Both the position numbers and the translations under genes were made by a program. Below, piece by piece: positions 54,507 through 62,914 of a stretch of DNA of 64,000 bases; positions within the stretch are counted from its first letter, which is position 1; each line of letters starts with the position of its first letter. This stretch comes from Pseudomonas viridiflava (lineage in GTDB: Bacteria; Pseudomonadota; Gammaproteobacteria; Pseudomonadales; Pseudomonadaceae): NCBI RefSeq assembly GCF_900585905.1, contig NZ_UTVH01000001.1, positions 310,001 to 374,000 of the forward strand, given 5' to 3'. Under the pieces are notes generated by a model. That model did no database searches and was not told the origin of the DNA. It worked only from the letters and a program-made list of their open reading frames with translations.

Positions 54507-55796
54507 ATGACAACCACGCAGTACACGGGTGAAGAACGCAGCAAGCGAATATTCGCCATCGTCGGCGCATCCTCGGGCAATCTGGTGGAATGGTTCGACT
54601 TCTATGTCTACGCCTTCTGCGCCATCTATTTCGCACCCGCTTTCTTTCCATCGGATGATCCGACGGTTCAACTGCTCAATACCGCAGGCGTGTTCGCTGC
54701 CGGGTTTCTGATGCGGCCCATTGGCGGCTGGCTGTTCGGCCGGGTGGCGGACAAGCACGGGCGCAAGAATTCGATGATGATCGCGGTACTGATGATGTGC
54801 GGCGGATCGCTGCTCATTGCCTGCCTGCCCACCTATGCATCGATTGGCGCCTGGGCGCCTGCGCTGCTGTTGCTGGCGCGGCTGATTCAGGGCTTGTCGG
54901 TGGGCGGCGAGTACGGTACCACCGCGACCTATATGAGTGAGGTAGCACTGCGTGGGCAGCGCGGGTTCTTCGCTTCGTTTCAATACGTCACCCTGATTGG
55001 CGGCCAGCTGTTGGCCGTGCTGACCGTGGTGATCATGCAGCAGTTTCTCAGCACCGAAGAATTGCGCGCCTACGGCTGGCGGATTCCGTTTGTGATCGGC
55101 GCCGTGGCCGCGGTGATTTCCCTGCTGCTGCGTCGCACGCTGGAAGAAACCACCACCGCTGAATCACGCAAGAACAAGGACGCGGGCAGCATCAGCGCGC
55201 TGTTTCGCGACCACAAGGCGGCGTTCATCACCGTGCTGGGCTACACCGCTGGCGGTTCGCTGATTTTCTACACCTTTACCACCTACATGCAGAAATACCT
55301 GGTCAATACCGGCGGCATGGCACCCAAGACCGCCAGTTACATCATGACCGGCGCGTTGTTTCTTTACATGTGCATGCAGCCACTGTTCGGGATGCTGGCT
55401 GACCGCATTGGTCGACGCAATTCGATGCTGTGGTTTGGTGCGCTGGGCACGCTGTGTACGGTGCCGATCCTGCTGACCCTGAAAACCACCAGCAACCCCT
55501 TTCTGGCGTTCGTGCTGATCACCCTGGCGTTGGCGATTGTCAGCTTCTACACGTCCATCAGCGGCCTGGTCAAAGCCGAGATGTTTCCGCCGCAGGTGCG
55601 TGCGCTGGGTGTTGGCCTGGCCTACGCGGTGGCCAACGCGATGTTCGGCGGCTCGGCGGAGTTTGTCGCGCTGAGCCTGAAGAACGTGGGCATGGAAAAC
55701 ACGTTCTACTGGTACGTCACGGTGATGATGGCTGTCGCTTTCCTGTTCAGTCTGCGTCTGCCCAAGGAGCCTGCGTACCTGCACGAAGATCACTGA
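54507..55796 (+). CDS. pcaT: MFS (metabolite:H+ symporter) dicarboxylate transporter, PcaT-like
   Basis: 429 residues with 12 membrane helices. MHS-family blocks: [66 protein letters not shown]. Members import alpha-ketoglutarate or, as PcaT, beta-ketoadipate. ATG 54507 is chosen, with GGGGA upstream; a start five codons earlier is possible. In related pseudomonads pcaB, pcaD and pcaC usually follow; here a terminator does. Confidence 0.9.
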   Translation: MTTTQYTGEERSKRIFAIVGASSGNLVEWFDFYVYAFCAIYFAPAFFPSDDPTVQLLNTAGVFAAGFLMRPIGGWLFGRVADKHGRKNSMMIAVLMMCGGSLLIACLPTYASIGAWAPALLLLARLIQGLSVGGEYGTTATYMSEVALRGQRGFFASFQYVTLIGGQLLAVLTVVIMQQFLSTEELRAYGWRIPFVIGAVAAVISLLLRRTLEETTTAESRKNKDAGSISALFRDHKAAFITVLGYTAGGSLIFYTFTTYMQKYLVNTGGMAPKTASYIMTGALFLYMCMQPLFGMLADRIGRRNSMLWFGALGTLCTVPILLTLKTTSNPFLAFVLITLALAIVSFYTSISGLVKAEMFPPQVRALGVGLAYAVANAMFGGSAEFVALSLKNVGMENTFYWYVTVMMAVAFLFSLRLPKEPAYLHEDH

Positions 55797-55839
55797 TGCA
55801 TAGCGGCCTGCACGGGCGCGCACTTTGTATTTCGCAATG

Positions 55840-55871
55840 AAACGCCACGCGCGTCCTGCTCGTGGCGTTTT
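55840..55871 (+). terminator. Intrinsic terminator of pcaT
   Basis: Ten-base stem AAACGCCACG/CGTGGCGTTT, 11-base loop, with a run of four T after it. It lies 44 bases past the pcaT stop and marks the end of the pca block. Confidence 0.85.
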
Positions 55872-55961
55872 CATGTGCAGGCATCTGATGAGCGTTTTGT
55901 GTGATTCATAATAGTGGAATATCTTGAGAATCATCTCTTTAGGCCAAGGAATTGCTGAGCG

Positions 55962-56261
55962 ATGTTGATCCGCAACAATTTCACTTCCCCTAGCGATGGC
56001 TCCCTGCCAATGCCCCCGTTCGAGGTCGTCCACAGCCTTGCCAGATGCCTGCGCTGCGGGCGCAACCGCAACGTGTGGTCAAGCCCGTTCAGCGCGCAGA
56101 TTCAGCGTCAATTGATGAACGAGCTTCGCTGTCTGACAAGGGTTCTTTGTTCACGCCAGTCATTGCAGCCGGACAACAATGGCCATGCGCTAATTGCACC
56201 TCTTTGGTCGGATAAAGGCTTGATACCGTTTGCTACCAGTGGAGGTAACCCATGTCGTTAA
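55962..56261 (+). CDS. Unassigned small frame at head of secretion locus
   Basis: 99 residues. Cys- and Arg-rich (LARCLRCGRNRN, LRCLTRVLCSRQSL); no signal peptide or membrane helix. ATG at 55962 lies behind AAGGAATTG with long spacing. Its end overlaps the strong ribosome site and start of the next gene. Coding status uncertain; I recognise nothing in it. Confidence 0.35.
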   Translation: MLIRNNFTSPSDGSLPMPPFEVVHSLARCLRCGRNRNVWSSPFSAQIQRQLMNELRCLTRVLCSRQSLQPDNNGHALIAPLWSDKGLIPFATSGGNPCR

Positions 56262-56623
56262 TTAAACAGCTACGCGCACACGTCTGTCGTAGCACCACAG
56301 TCGCGGTTGAATTGGCCGTGAAAAATCCGGAAAAAAATCTATCGTTTGCCAAAAATCTGATCACTGCAAAAAATCGAAGTAACAGCGCCGCGTTGACGAA
56401 CGCCGAGTTTAAACTTAGAACCTTCGGGCTGTCACAGGATCAGGTTACGGCTGCAAGGGTATGCCTATCTTTTGAAGCACGGACTCGTGGTGTACGAGCC
56501 AGCAATTCTTTTTTGCAAGACCTATACCAAAAACACCAGATTGCTGAATCACGTGTGGAAGCACTTGAGCGCAAGCAGCAAAAATATACTGCGCTCGCGA
56601 ATGAGCTGATCACCGTAAGCTAG
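56252..56623 (+). CDS. Unassigned small coiled-coil protein near type III locus
   Basis: 123 residues. Strong ribosome site GGAGGTAA before ATG 56252, so expression is credible. The C-terminal third (HQIAESRVEALERKQQKYTALANEL) is a coiled coil; the N-terminal part is basic. Two sample lines within it (56301-56400) count to about 46 % G+C, well below the rest of the window. Size and coil resemble type III stalk or chaperone proteins, but I see no sequence match, so this remains a guess. Confidence 0.6.
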   Translation: MSLIKQLRAHVCRSTTVAVELAVKNPEKNLSFAKNLITAKNRSNSAALTNAEFKLRTFGLSQDQVTAARVCLSFEARTRGVRASNSFLQDLYQKHQIAESRVEALERKQQKYTALANELITVS

Positions 56624-56763
56624 GCATCGAATTCCAGTTTGTAGAAGGGCTCGGACAACCGATTCTGCAATCGCGGGGTCGGCAGGGGTAGGCCAACCAG
56701 GTCGAACAACATCAGAGAGTTGATCCTTTACGAGAACCGGACTTTCCCGAAAACAACCTGAGC

Positions 56764-56785
56764 AGCCTGGGTTACCACCCAGGCT
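56764..56785. promoter_or_regulatory. Hairpin upstream of invF-like gene
   Basis: Perfect nine-base stem AGCCTGGGT/ACCCAGGCT with loop TACC, about 100 bases before the AraC-type gene. No T-run follows. It may be a leader structure. Confidence 0.4.
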
Positions 56786-56890
56786 CTACATAGCAATATG
56801 TACCACCCGCCATCAGTTTTTCATCAAGATTGCCTCCCCGTCTTTCCCTACCATCCCCACCCCTAGCCAAAGCCTGCGGGTGTGTTCCAT

Positions 56891-57643
56891 ATGCCTAAAA
56901 TTCAACCGCCACAATCGACCACGACGCTGGGCTTGCTGTGCAGTGAACCGACGCTGACGACACAGGTAATTGCCATCGCTGTTAGCGATCATGGATTGCG
57001 TCTTGCGCACCGTGATTGTGAGCAACCGCAGGTATACCCGGCTGGCTGGTGTGGGTTACTTGCCTTCAGCCCAGGCCTCTGCGTGCTCGAAGGTGAGGCC
57101 AGAATTCTGTCGATTTCCATGAATCATCTGGTGAAGCTACAAGCATTCGTTGATCAGGCCGCAGCGCACACTGCGCCTTCATCCAGCCCCTCAATGGCGT
57201 CATTGCCTGTGCCGCTGGAGTCGTTGAGCAACGATAAAGCAGTCGAGCGCTGGTATATCGAGCAAGCCCTGTGTCATGCAGACGCGTTGGTCGGGTTCGC
57301 CAATTTGCTGCGCCGCAGCGAGAGCTACCGCCTGGTCTGTTTTCTGCTCGACCAAAGCGCCGCGAGCGAAAAACTGCTCAGCCTGGCGCGTAGATATGGT
57401 GTGTCGATCTCGCACTTCAGGCGCCTTTGCCATCAGGCGCTGGGGGGGGCCGCAAAGCCGAAAATGCGCGAGTGGCGCACAGCGCAGGCGTTGCTGGCGA
57501 TGGCTCGTGGCAAGCAGTCTTTGACCGACATTGCGTTGGAGTTTGGTTTTGCCTCCTCTTCGCATTTTTCCAAAGAAATACGTGAGCTGGTTGGCGTCAA
57601 ACCGAGCAGCTTGATCGACATAACTCGTCTCTCGAGCAAATGA
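56891..57643 (+). CDS. invF: InvF-like AraC-family regulator of type III secretion
   Basis: About 250 residues. The last 100 hold the AraC DNA-binding domain: LSLARRYGVSISHFRRLCHQALGG (first HTH) and LTDIALEFGFASSSHFSKEIRELVGVKPS (second). The N-terminal part is not a typical sugar-binding cupin. Its place directly before the secretin gene matches InvF/MxiE-type regulators. Start at ATG 56891 or GTG 56882; neither has a clear ribosome site. The gene ends four bases before the secretin start. Confidence 0.85.
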   Translation: MPKIQPPQSTTTLGLLCSEPTLTTQVIAIAVSDHGLRLAHRDCEQPQVYPAGWCGLLAFSPGLCVLEGEARILSISMNHLVKLQAFVDQAAAHTAPSSSPSMASLPVPLESLSNDKAVERWYIEQALCHADALVGFANLLRRSESYRLVCFLLDQSAASEKLLSLARRYGVSISHFRRLCHQALGGAAKPKMREWRTAQALLAMARGKQSLTDIALEFGFASSSHFSKEIRELVGVKPSSLIDITRLSSK

Positions 57644-57647
57644 TTCA

Positions 57648-59315
57648 ATGATTTCCATAAGTCGCTTTATATTCTGTGCGCTGTGGCTAGGCTGCAGCGC
57701 CGCGCCGAACCTCGTCAGTGCCGATCCGGTTCGCCAAGGCGAGGGTTACCTCGCCCGTCAGGAAAGCCTGCGTACATTTTTTGATGCGCTTGCGGCGCAA
57801 TTGGGCAAGCCCGTCATTGCCAGCAAGGCCGCCAGCCGGAAAACTATTTCCGGACAATTCTCCATGGCGCAGCCGCAACGCACCCTGGAGCGCATCACTC
57901 GACAAATGGCTCTGATCTGGTACGACGATGGTCAGGCCGTTTACGTCTACGACGCTGCTGAGGCCAAAAACTCGGTCGTTTCGCTCAACACCATTACCGT
58001 TGACAAGCTGCAGGCGTTCCTGAGGCGTTCAGGCCTGCTGGATACCCGTTACCCGCTGCGTGACGACGGATTGCGCACGTTTTATTTATCCGGGCCGCCT
58101 ATCTACGTCGATCTGGTAATCCAGGCTGCGCAGTTCATGGATACCCAAAGCGCTGATCTGCAGCTAGGTCAGCAGCGCATCGGCGTGATCCGTCTGCAAA
58201 ACACGTTCGTCGGCGATCGCAAATACGAGATGCGCGAGGACACCGTAATAGTGCCGGGCATGGCCACTGTCATAGAACAACTGTTGCGCGGTGAAAAAAG
58301 CAGTGTCGAAACAGCCGTCAGCAAACGTGCTGCCCCTGTTGGCGTCGCCAGCATGCCGGACTTTCCGCTACAGGCGCTTGGCGATACGGGAGGCGAGGGG
58401 GCCAATAGTTCGCCCAGGTCGATTTCACGGGAACTGGCTGCTGGCAACATTCGGGTCGTGGCATTCCCGGATACCAATAGTTTACTGGTCAAAGGTCTGC
58501 CTGATCAGGTGCGATTCATCGAAAATCTCGTCTCCGCTCTGGACGAAGCCAAGCGTCATATCGAGCTGTCGCTGTGGATCATTGATCTGCAGAAGGATGA
58601 TCTCAACCAGTTGGGTGTTAACTGGCAAGGGGGTATCAAGATCGGCAAGCAGTTTTCCGCCTCACTCAACGGTGGATCGGCTACGACTCTGGATGGGGCT
58701 TCATTCATCGCTCAGATCATGGCGCTCGAGCGGACCAATCGCGCCAATGTGGTCTCCCGCCCGATCATTCTCACCCAGGAAAACGTACCGGCGATTTTCG
58801 ATAACAACCGCACGTTCTATGCACAGCTGATTGGTGAAAGAACCGTAGATTTACAGCACGTCACTTACGGAACCATGGTCAGCGTGTTGCCGCGATTTGC
58901 CTTGAGCAACGAAATTGAAATGTCGCTCAGCATCGAGGACGGCAGCGAGATCGATTCGTCGGGCAAGGATCGAGTCGACAACGGAAATGGCACTCTGCCA
59001 ACTGTTGGTCGCACCCGGATCAGCACCGTTGCCCGGGTTCCTCAGGGCAAAAGTTTGTTGGTAGGCGGCTTCACCCGCGATGAAAGCGGAGAACAGATTG
59101 GCCGGATTCCGCTATTGGGCTCCATTCCTTATATCGGGCGTATCTTCAGCTACAGGCAAGCGCGCAAAGCCAATACGGTCAGGGTTTTCCTGATCCAGCC
59201 CCGTGAAATCAACAGCCCGATGCAGCCAGATGCCAGGGCCCTTGCGCTTAAAGCCAGCGATTTTGGCATGCTCGATGCAACTGATCGCGCTGTACTCAAG
59301 GCTGTCGAGCGCTGA
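57648..59315 (+). CDS. sctC: Type III secretion outer-membrane secretin (InvG/SctC)
   Basis: 555 residues; Salmonella InvG has about 562. Signal peptide (FIFCALWLGCSAAPNLVSA), N0/N1 ring domains (LRTFFDALAAQLGKPVIASKAASRKTISG), N3 region, then the secretin core with ERTNRANVVSRPIILTQEN and the closing VPQGKSLLVGGFTRDESGEQIGRIPLLGSIPYIG. Forms the outer-membrane ring. A C-terminal S domain for a pilotin is short. Cotranscribed with the regulator before it. Confidence 0.93.
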   Translation: MISISRFIFCALWLGCSAAPNLVSADPVRQGEGYLARQESLRTFFDALAAQLGKPVIASKAASRKTISGQFSMAQPQRTLERITRQMALIWYDDGQAVYVYDAAEAKNSVVSLNTITVDKLQAFLRRSGLLDTRYPLRDDGLRTFYLSGPPIYVDLVIQAAQFMDTQSADLQLGQQRIGVIRLQNTFVGDRKYEMREDTVIVPGMATVIEQLLRGEKSSVETAVSKRAAPVGVASMPDFPLQALGDTGGEGANSSPRSISRELAAGNIRVVAFPDTNSLLVKGLPDQVRFIENLVSALDEAKRHIELSLWIIDLQKDDLNQLGVNWQGGIKIGKQFSASLNGGSATTLDGASFIAQIMALERTNRANVVSRPIILTQENVPAIFDNNRTFYAQLIGERTVDLQHVTYGTMVSVLPRFALSNEIEMSLSIEDGSEIDSSGKDRVDNGNGTLPTVGRTRISTVARVPQGKSLLVGGFTRDESGEQIGRIPLLGSIPYIGRIFSYRQARKANTVRVFLIQPREINSPMQPDARALALKASDFGMLDATDRAVLKAVER

Positions 59316-59316
59316 T

Positions 59317-60405
59317 ATGGCGACTATCGGCCCGACTCAACGCCCGCCTCTGATCGTGTTGCAGGATACCTCCAAGGTCACTCAGGGGGCTCAGCAGTCG
59401 GTCGACGTGGAGGACGCTTCCCCTGCAGCAGCGCTGCAACGTTCCGTGCAGATCAGCGATGAGATGTCCGCAGCACTGACCCAGTTCCGCAACCGGCGCA
59501 ATTTCGAGGCTGCTGTGGATACCGTCACGGGCAGTTTTGAAAAGGTGCTCGATGATGAAGCCGTTCCCAAGGCGAAGCACATTCTGGCAATGGCCCGCCT
59601 TGGCGATCGCTCTGTCGAATGGTTGCTGCAACTGGCCCGTGGACTGTTTCCCGATGACAGCGATCTGGTGTTGGTGCTGCGCGAACTTTTGCGTCAGAAG
59701 CAGCTGCCGCAAGCGACTGCCCGGCGTCTCGAAAAATTACAGCAGGCGGTGCTGGATCAAGCCGCTCCCAAGCGGCTCAAGGCGGGGATCAACTGCGCGC
59801 TCAAAGCTCGCCTGTTCGGCAAAACCCTGGGTCTGCGCCCTGGGCTGATGCGTGAAACATACCGCGCCTTCCTTGAAGCAGATGATGGGGCAGTCGAGTG
59901 TTACGGAGACTGGATTGCGCTTTACGGGTACGCGCATCGGTCAACGGTTCTCGCGTTTATAGAAGCCGCGCTCCTCACCGATATCGACGCGCTTGACCCC
60001 AGCTGCTCACGTAGTGAGTTTGGGGAGCTGCTGATCATGCTGGCACAACTCAAGCGTCTGCGTTCAGCCGATGAAGCGTTCATCAGGTATTTGCTCACTC
60101 ACCCGTTGATCCTTCGTCATGAGCGTCAGGAACCAGACCTGCTTCTGTTTCTGTTGGGCTTGCTGCGCTACCCGGATGAGCTCGATCAACTGCTGCACGC
60201 CATGTTCGGCGAAACAGTTCTGTTAGCCAGCAACACCGAGCGTTCGCACATCGTACAAGTCATGCGCGCTGTCTGTCTGAAGCTGCCGGTCGAGTTGTTT
60301 CCTGACCCGCAAGCGCAGCAGCGCCTGGCTGAGCATTTCACACACCTTGCGGATATCGCTTTTGCCCACGAGACCATCGAGCGCCGTACCGCGACCGATT
60401 CCTGA
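59317..60405 (+). CDS. sctW: Type III secretion gatekeeper (InvE/SctW)
   Basis: 362 residues; InvE has about 372. Helical protein of the YopN/MxiC/InvE family: an N-terminal low-complexity part, then LTQFRNRRNFEA, HILAMARLGDRSVEWLLQLARGLFPDDSDLVLVLRELL, and a C-terminal TyeA-like part with LLHAMFGE. It controls the switch from translocators to effectors in the cytoplasm. ATG 59317 follows the secretin stop by one base. Assignment depends on both pattern and position. Confidence 0.87.
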   Translation: MATIGPTQRPPLIVLQDTSKVTQGAQQSVDVEDASPAAALQRSVQISDEMSAALTQFRNRRNFEAAVDTVTGSFEKVLDDEAVPKAKHILAMARLGDRSVEWLLQLARGLFPDDSDLVLVLRELLRQKQLPQATARRLEKLQQAVLDQAAPKRLKAGINCALKARLFGKTLGLRPGLMRETYRAFLEADDGAVECYGDWIALYGYAHRSTVLAFIEAALLTDIDALDPSCSRSEFGELLIMLAQLKRLRSADEAFIRYLLTHPLILRHERQEPDLLLFLLGLLRYPDELDQLLHAMFGETVLLASNTERSHIVQVMRAVCLKLPVELFPDPQAQQRLAEHFTHLADIAFAHETIERRTATDS

Positions 60406-60442
60406 GCACTCATTCAACGGTTTCCAGACCCGGAACTTGTTC

Positions 60443-62494
60443 ATGTTCAATAAAATGTTGCAGAGCGTCACGTCACGTCCGGAGCTGATGATCCTGACAC
60501 TCATGGTGACCATCATCGCCATGTTGATCATTCCGTTGCCCACCTGGCTAGTCGACTTGCTGATTGGCCTGAATATCGTGATTTCACTGCTGGTGTTCAT
60601 GGGCTCGTTTTACGTCGAACGCATTCTTAACTTCTCGACATTCCCATCTCTATTGCTGCTCACCACCCTTTTCAGGCTCGCGCTGTCCATCAGCACCAGC
60701 CGGCTGATCCTGACCCAGGCGGATGCTGGCGATATTGTCGCGTCGTTCGGCGATTTTGTGATCGGCGACAGCCTGATCGTGGGTTTCGTGATTTTTTCTA
60801 TTGTCACCATTGTCCAGTTCATCGTCATTACCAAGGGCTCGGAAAGGGTGGCGGAAGTCGCTGCGCGCTTTTCCCTGGACGGTATGCCCGGCAAGCAGAT
60901 GAGCATTGATGGCGACCTGAAAGCTGGCGTCATTGATGCCGACCAGGCCCGTGAGCGGCGCAGTACGCTGGAGCGCGAGAGTCAGCTGTATGGCTCGTTC
61001 GACGGCGCGATGAAATTCATCAAGGGCGATGCTATCGCCGGCATCATCATCATTTTTGTCAACTTCATCGGCGGTCTTGCCATCGGCGTCGGCCAGATGG
61101 GCATGGATATGTCCAGCGCGCTGGCGACATACACCATGCTGACCATCGGCGATGGGCTGGTGGCACAGATTCCGGCGCTGTTAATTGCAATTGGTGCGGG
61201 CTTCATCGTCACCCGGGTCAATGGTGACGAGGCCAACCTGGGTCGTAACATCATCACGCAAATGCTTGGAAATTCTTTTGTGCTGGGGGTTACGGCGGTC
61301 TTGGCGCTGGCGGTTGGCGTATTGCCGGGGTTCCCGTTGATGACGTTCGTGGTATTGGCGGCATCGCTGGTGCTATTGCTTTACGTTCGTCACCGGAGCA
61401 GGCGCAATGCCGATCTAGCGGATGGCAACGCTCACTCGGCGGCAGGGCAGAATGTGCCCGGGAGTGATTTGGGCCTGATTGAAAATATCGACGATCTGGC
61501 TACCGAGACCGTCCCCTTGATGTTGCTCGTTCCGGCTTCGCGGATCGCAGAGCTGCAGACGGCGCGAATTGCCGAGCGTTTTCGAACCCAATTTTTCATT
61601 GATTACGGCGTGCGCATTCCTGAACCGCATCTGCGCGTGGGCGACTCCTTGTCCGAGGGCCAGATTGCAGTGCTGATCAACGAAGTGCGTGCTGATCAGT
61701 TCGACATCCATTTTGACCGCGTGCGGATTCTCAACTATTCGCTGGAACTGCAGGGTGCGGGGATCGAAACCACCTTCGGTCAGGACAGCAGCAAACAGGA
61801 AAGTATCTGGGGCAGCGTGGCCGATCAGAAAAAGCTCGAAGACCTGGGGTATTTGTTGCGTCCGGCCTATGAAGAATTTTATCGGTGCCTGGTAACGCTG
61901 CTGGCGCGCAACGTTCATGAGTTCTTCGGGGTACAGGAAACCAAAAAACTGCTCGACGAAATGGAGGCGAGTTACCCGGACTTGCTCAAAGAGGTCTATC
62001 GCCACGCCTCTGTGCAGAAAATTTCGGAGGTGTTGCAGCGGCTTGTCACCGAGCGGATTTCAGTGCGCAACATGAAGCTCATTCTCGAATCCCTGGCGCA
62101 TTGGGGTTCGCGAGAAAAAGACGTCCTGGCCCTCGTTGAACATGTGCGCGGCGGTCTTGCGCGATACATCAGCAACAAGTTTGCCAGCGGCAATGAGCTG
62201 CGTGTCCTGCTGCTTTCTGCCGAGTTCGAGGACGTAGTACGCAAGGGTATCCGGCAAACGTCGGGCGGCAATTTCCTCAATATTGAGCCTGCTGAATCCG
62301 AGGAACTCATTGACCGTCTCGCTGTGGGCTTGAACGGGTTGCACATTCCACAGAAGGACGTCGTGTTGCTGTCGTCCGTCGACGTACGCCGCTATATCAA
62401 AAAGCTGATTGAAGGACGCTTCCAGGAGTTGGACGTGATTTCTTTCGCCGAAGTCTCGAACACCATTTCCGTTCAAGTCATCAAGACACTTTAA
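60443..62494 (+). CDS. sctV: Type III export gate protein (InvA/SctV)
   Basis: 683 residues; InvA has about 685. Eight N-terminal membrane segments, the FHIPEP-family central block RFSLDGMPGKQMSIDGDLKAG, and a C-terminal cytoplasmic domain from about 350 that forms a nonameric ring. It binds chaperone-substrate complexes. ATG 60443 with CGGAAC upstream, 37 bases after the gatekeeper stop. Its sequence is the most conserved of the locus and clearly of the export-gate family. Confidence 0.95.
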   Translation: MFNKMLQSVTSRPELMILTLMVTIIAMLIIPLPTWLVDLLIGLNIVISLLVFMGSFYVERILNFSTFPSLLLLTTLFRLALSISTSRLILTQADAGDIVASFGDFVIGDSLIVGFVIFSIVTIVQFIVITKGSERVAEVAARFSLDGMPGKQMSIDGDLKAGVIDADQARERRSTLERESQLYGSFDGAMKFIKGDAIAGIIIIFVNFIGGLAIGVGQMGMDMSSALATYTMLTIGDGLVAQIPALLIAIGAGFIVTRVNGDEANLGRNIITQMLGNSFVLGVTAVLALAVGVLPGFPLMTFVVLAASLVLLLYVRHRSRRNADLADGNAHSAAGQNVPGSDLGLIENIDDLATETVPLMLLVPASRIAELQTARIAERFRTQFFIDYGVRIPEPHLRVGDSLSEGQIAVLINEVRADQFDIHFDRVRILNYSLELQGAGIETTFGQDSSKQESIWGSVADQKKLEDLGYLLRPAYEEFYRCLVTLLARNVHEFFGVQETKKLLDEMEASYPDLLKEVYRHASVQKISEVLQRLVTERISVRNMKLILESLAHWGSREKDVLALVEHVRGGLARYISNKFASGNELRVLLLSAEFEDVVRKGIRQTSGGNFLNIEPAESEELIDRLAVGLNGLHIPQKDVVLLSSVDVRRYIKKLIEGRFQELDVISFAEVSNTISVQVIKTL

Positions 62495-62506
62495 GAGGAT
62501 AGGTCA

Positions 62507-62914
62507 ATGCCAGGTCTGGATATTGCGGATCTCCTGCGTCGCGCGCTGCAGAGTCGAGGCTGTAGCCAGGAGCAGGTGGGAAGTTTCGATGGGCACAGCA
62601 CTATTGAACTTGAGTTGAGCGACCTGCCCAATCTCAACGTAGAGCAGGTCGATGACGACGTTTGGTTCTGGAGTTCGGTTGCCGAGTGCAACAGCGCGCA
62701 GCTTCGGTATTGCGCGGCGGATTTGCTGCAATGGCTGATGCCGGTGTGGCCGTATGCCCGCACAGGTCAGATGCAGCTGGCGCATATCGATGATCGTCTG
62801 GAGTTGCGCGTCATGCTCGGTTCGCAGGCGCTGGAAAGTGATGAATCCCTGGCTGACGCGCTGGATTCATTTTTGGAGCAATTGCACACGTTGCTAGGCA
62901 TTCTCGCCCAATGA
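62507..62914 (+). CDS. invB: Type III class IB chaperone (InvB/SpaK-like)
   Basis: 135 residues, the same length as InvB. Acidic, with alternating helix and strand: [46 protein letters not shown]. Its position between sctV and sctN is that of invB, spaK and similar chaperones, which serve several effectors. Strong AGAGGATAGG before ATG 62507. Overlaps the ATPase start by four bases. Sequence similarity alone would be weak; position supports it. Confidence 0.82.
   Translation: MPGLDIADLLRRALQSRGCSQEQVGSFDGHSTIELELSDLPNLNVEQVDDDVWFWSSVAECNSAQLRYCAADLLQWLMPVWPYARTGQMQLAHIDDRLELRVMLGSQALESDESLADALDSFLEQLHTLLGILAQ

Noticed and set aside
56622..56730. Minus-strand tail-like frame ending RLSEPFYKLEFDA
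   Set aside because: About 36 codons between stops. It might be the relic of a gene end, but I cannot match it to any family and short open stretches like this occur by chance.
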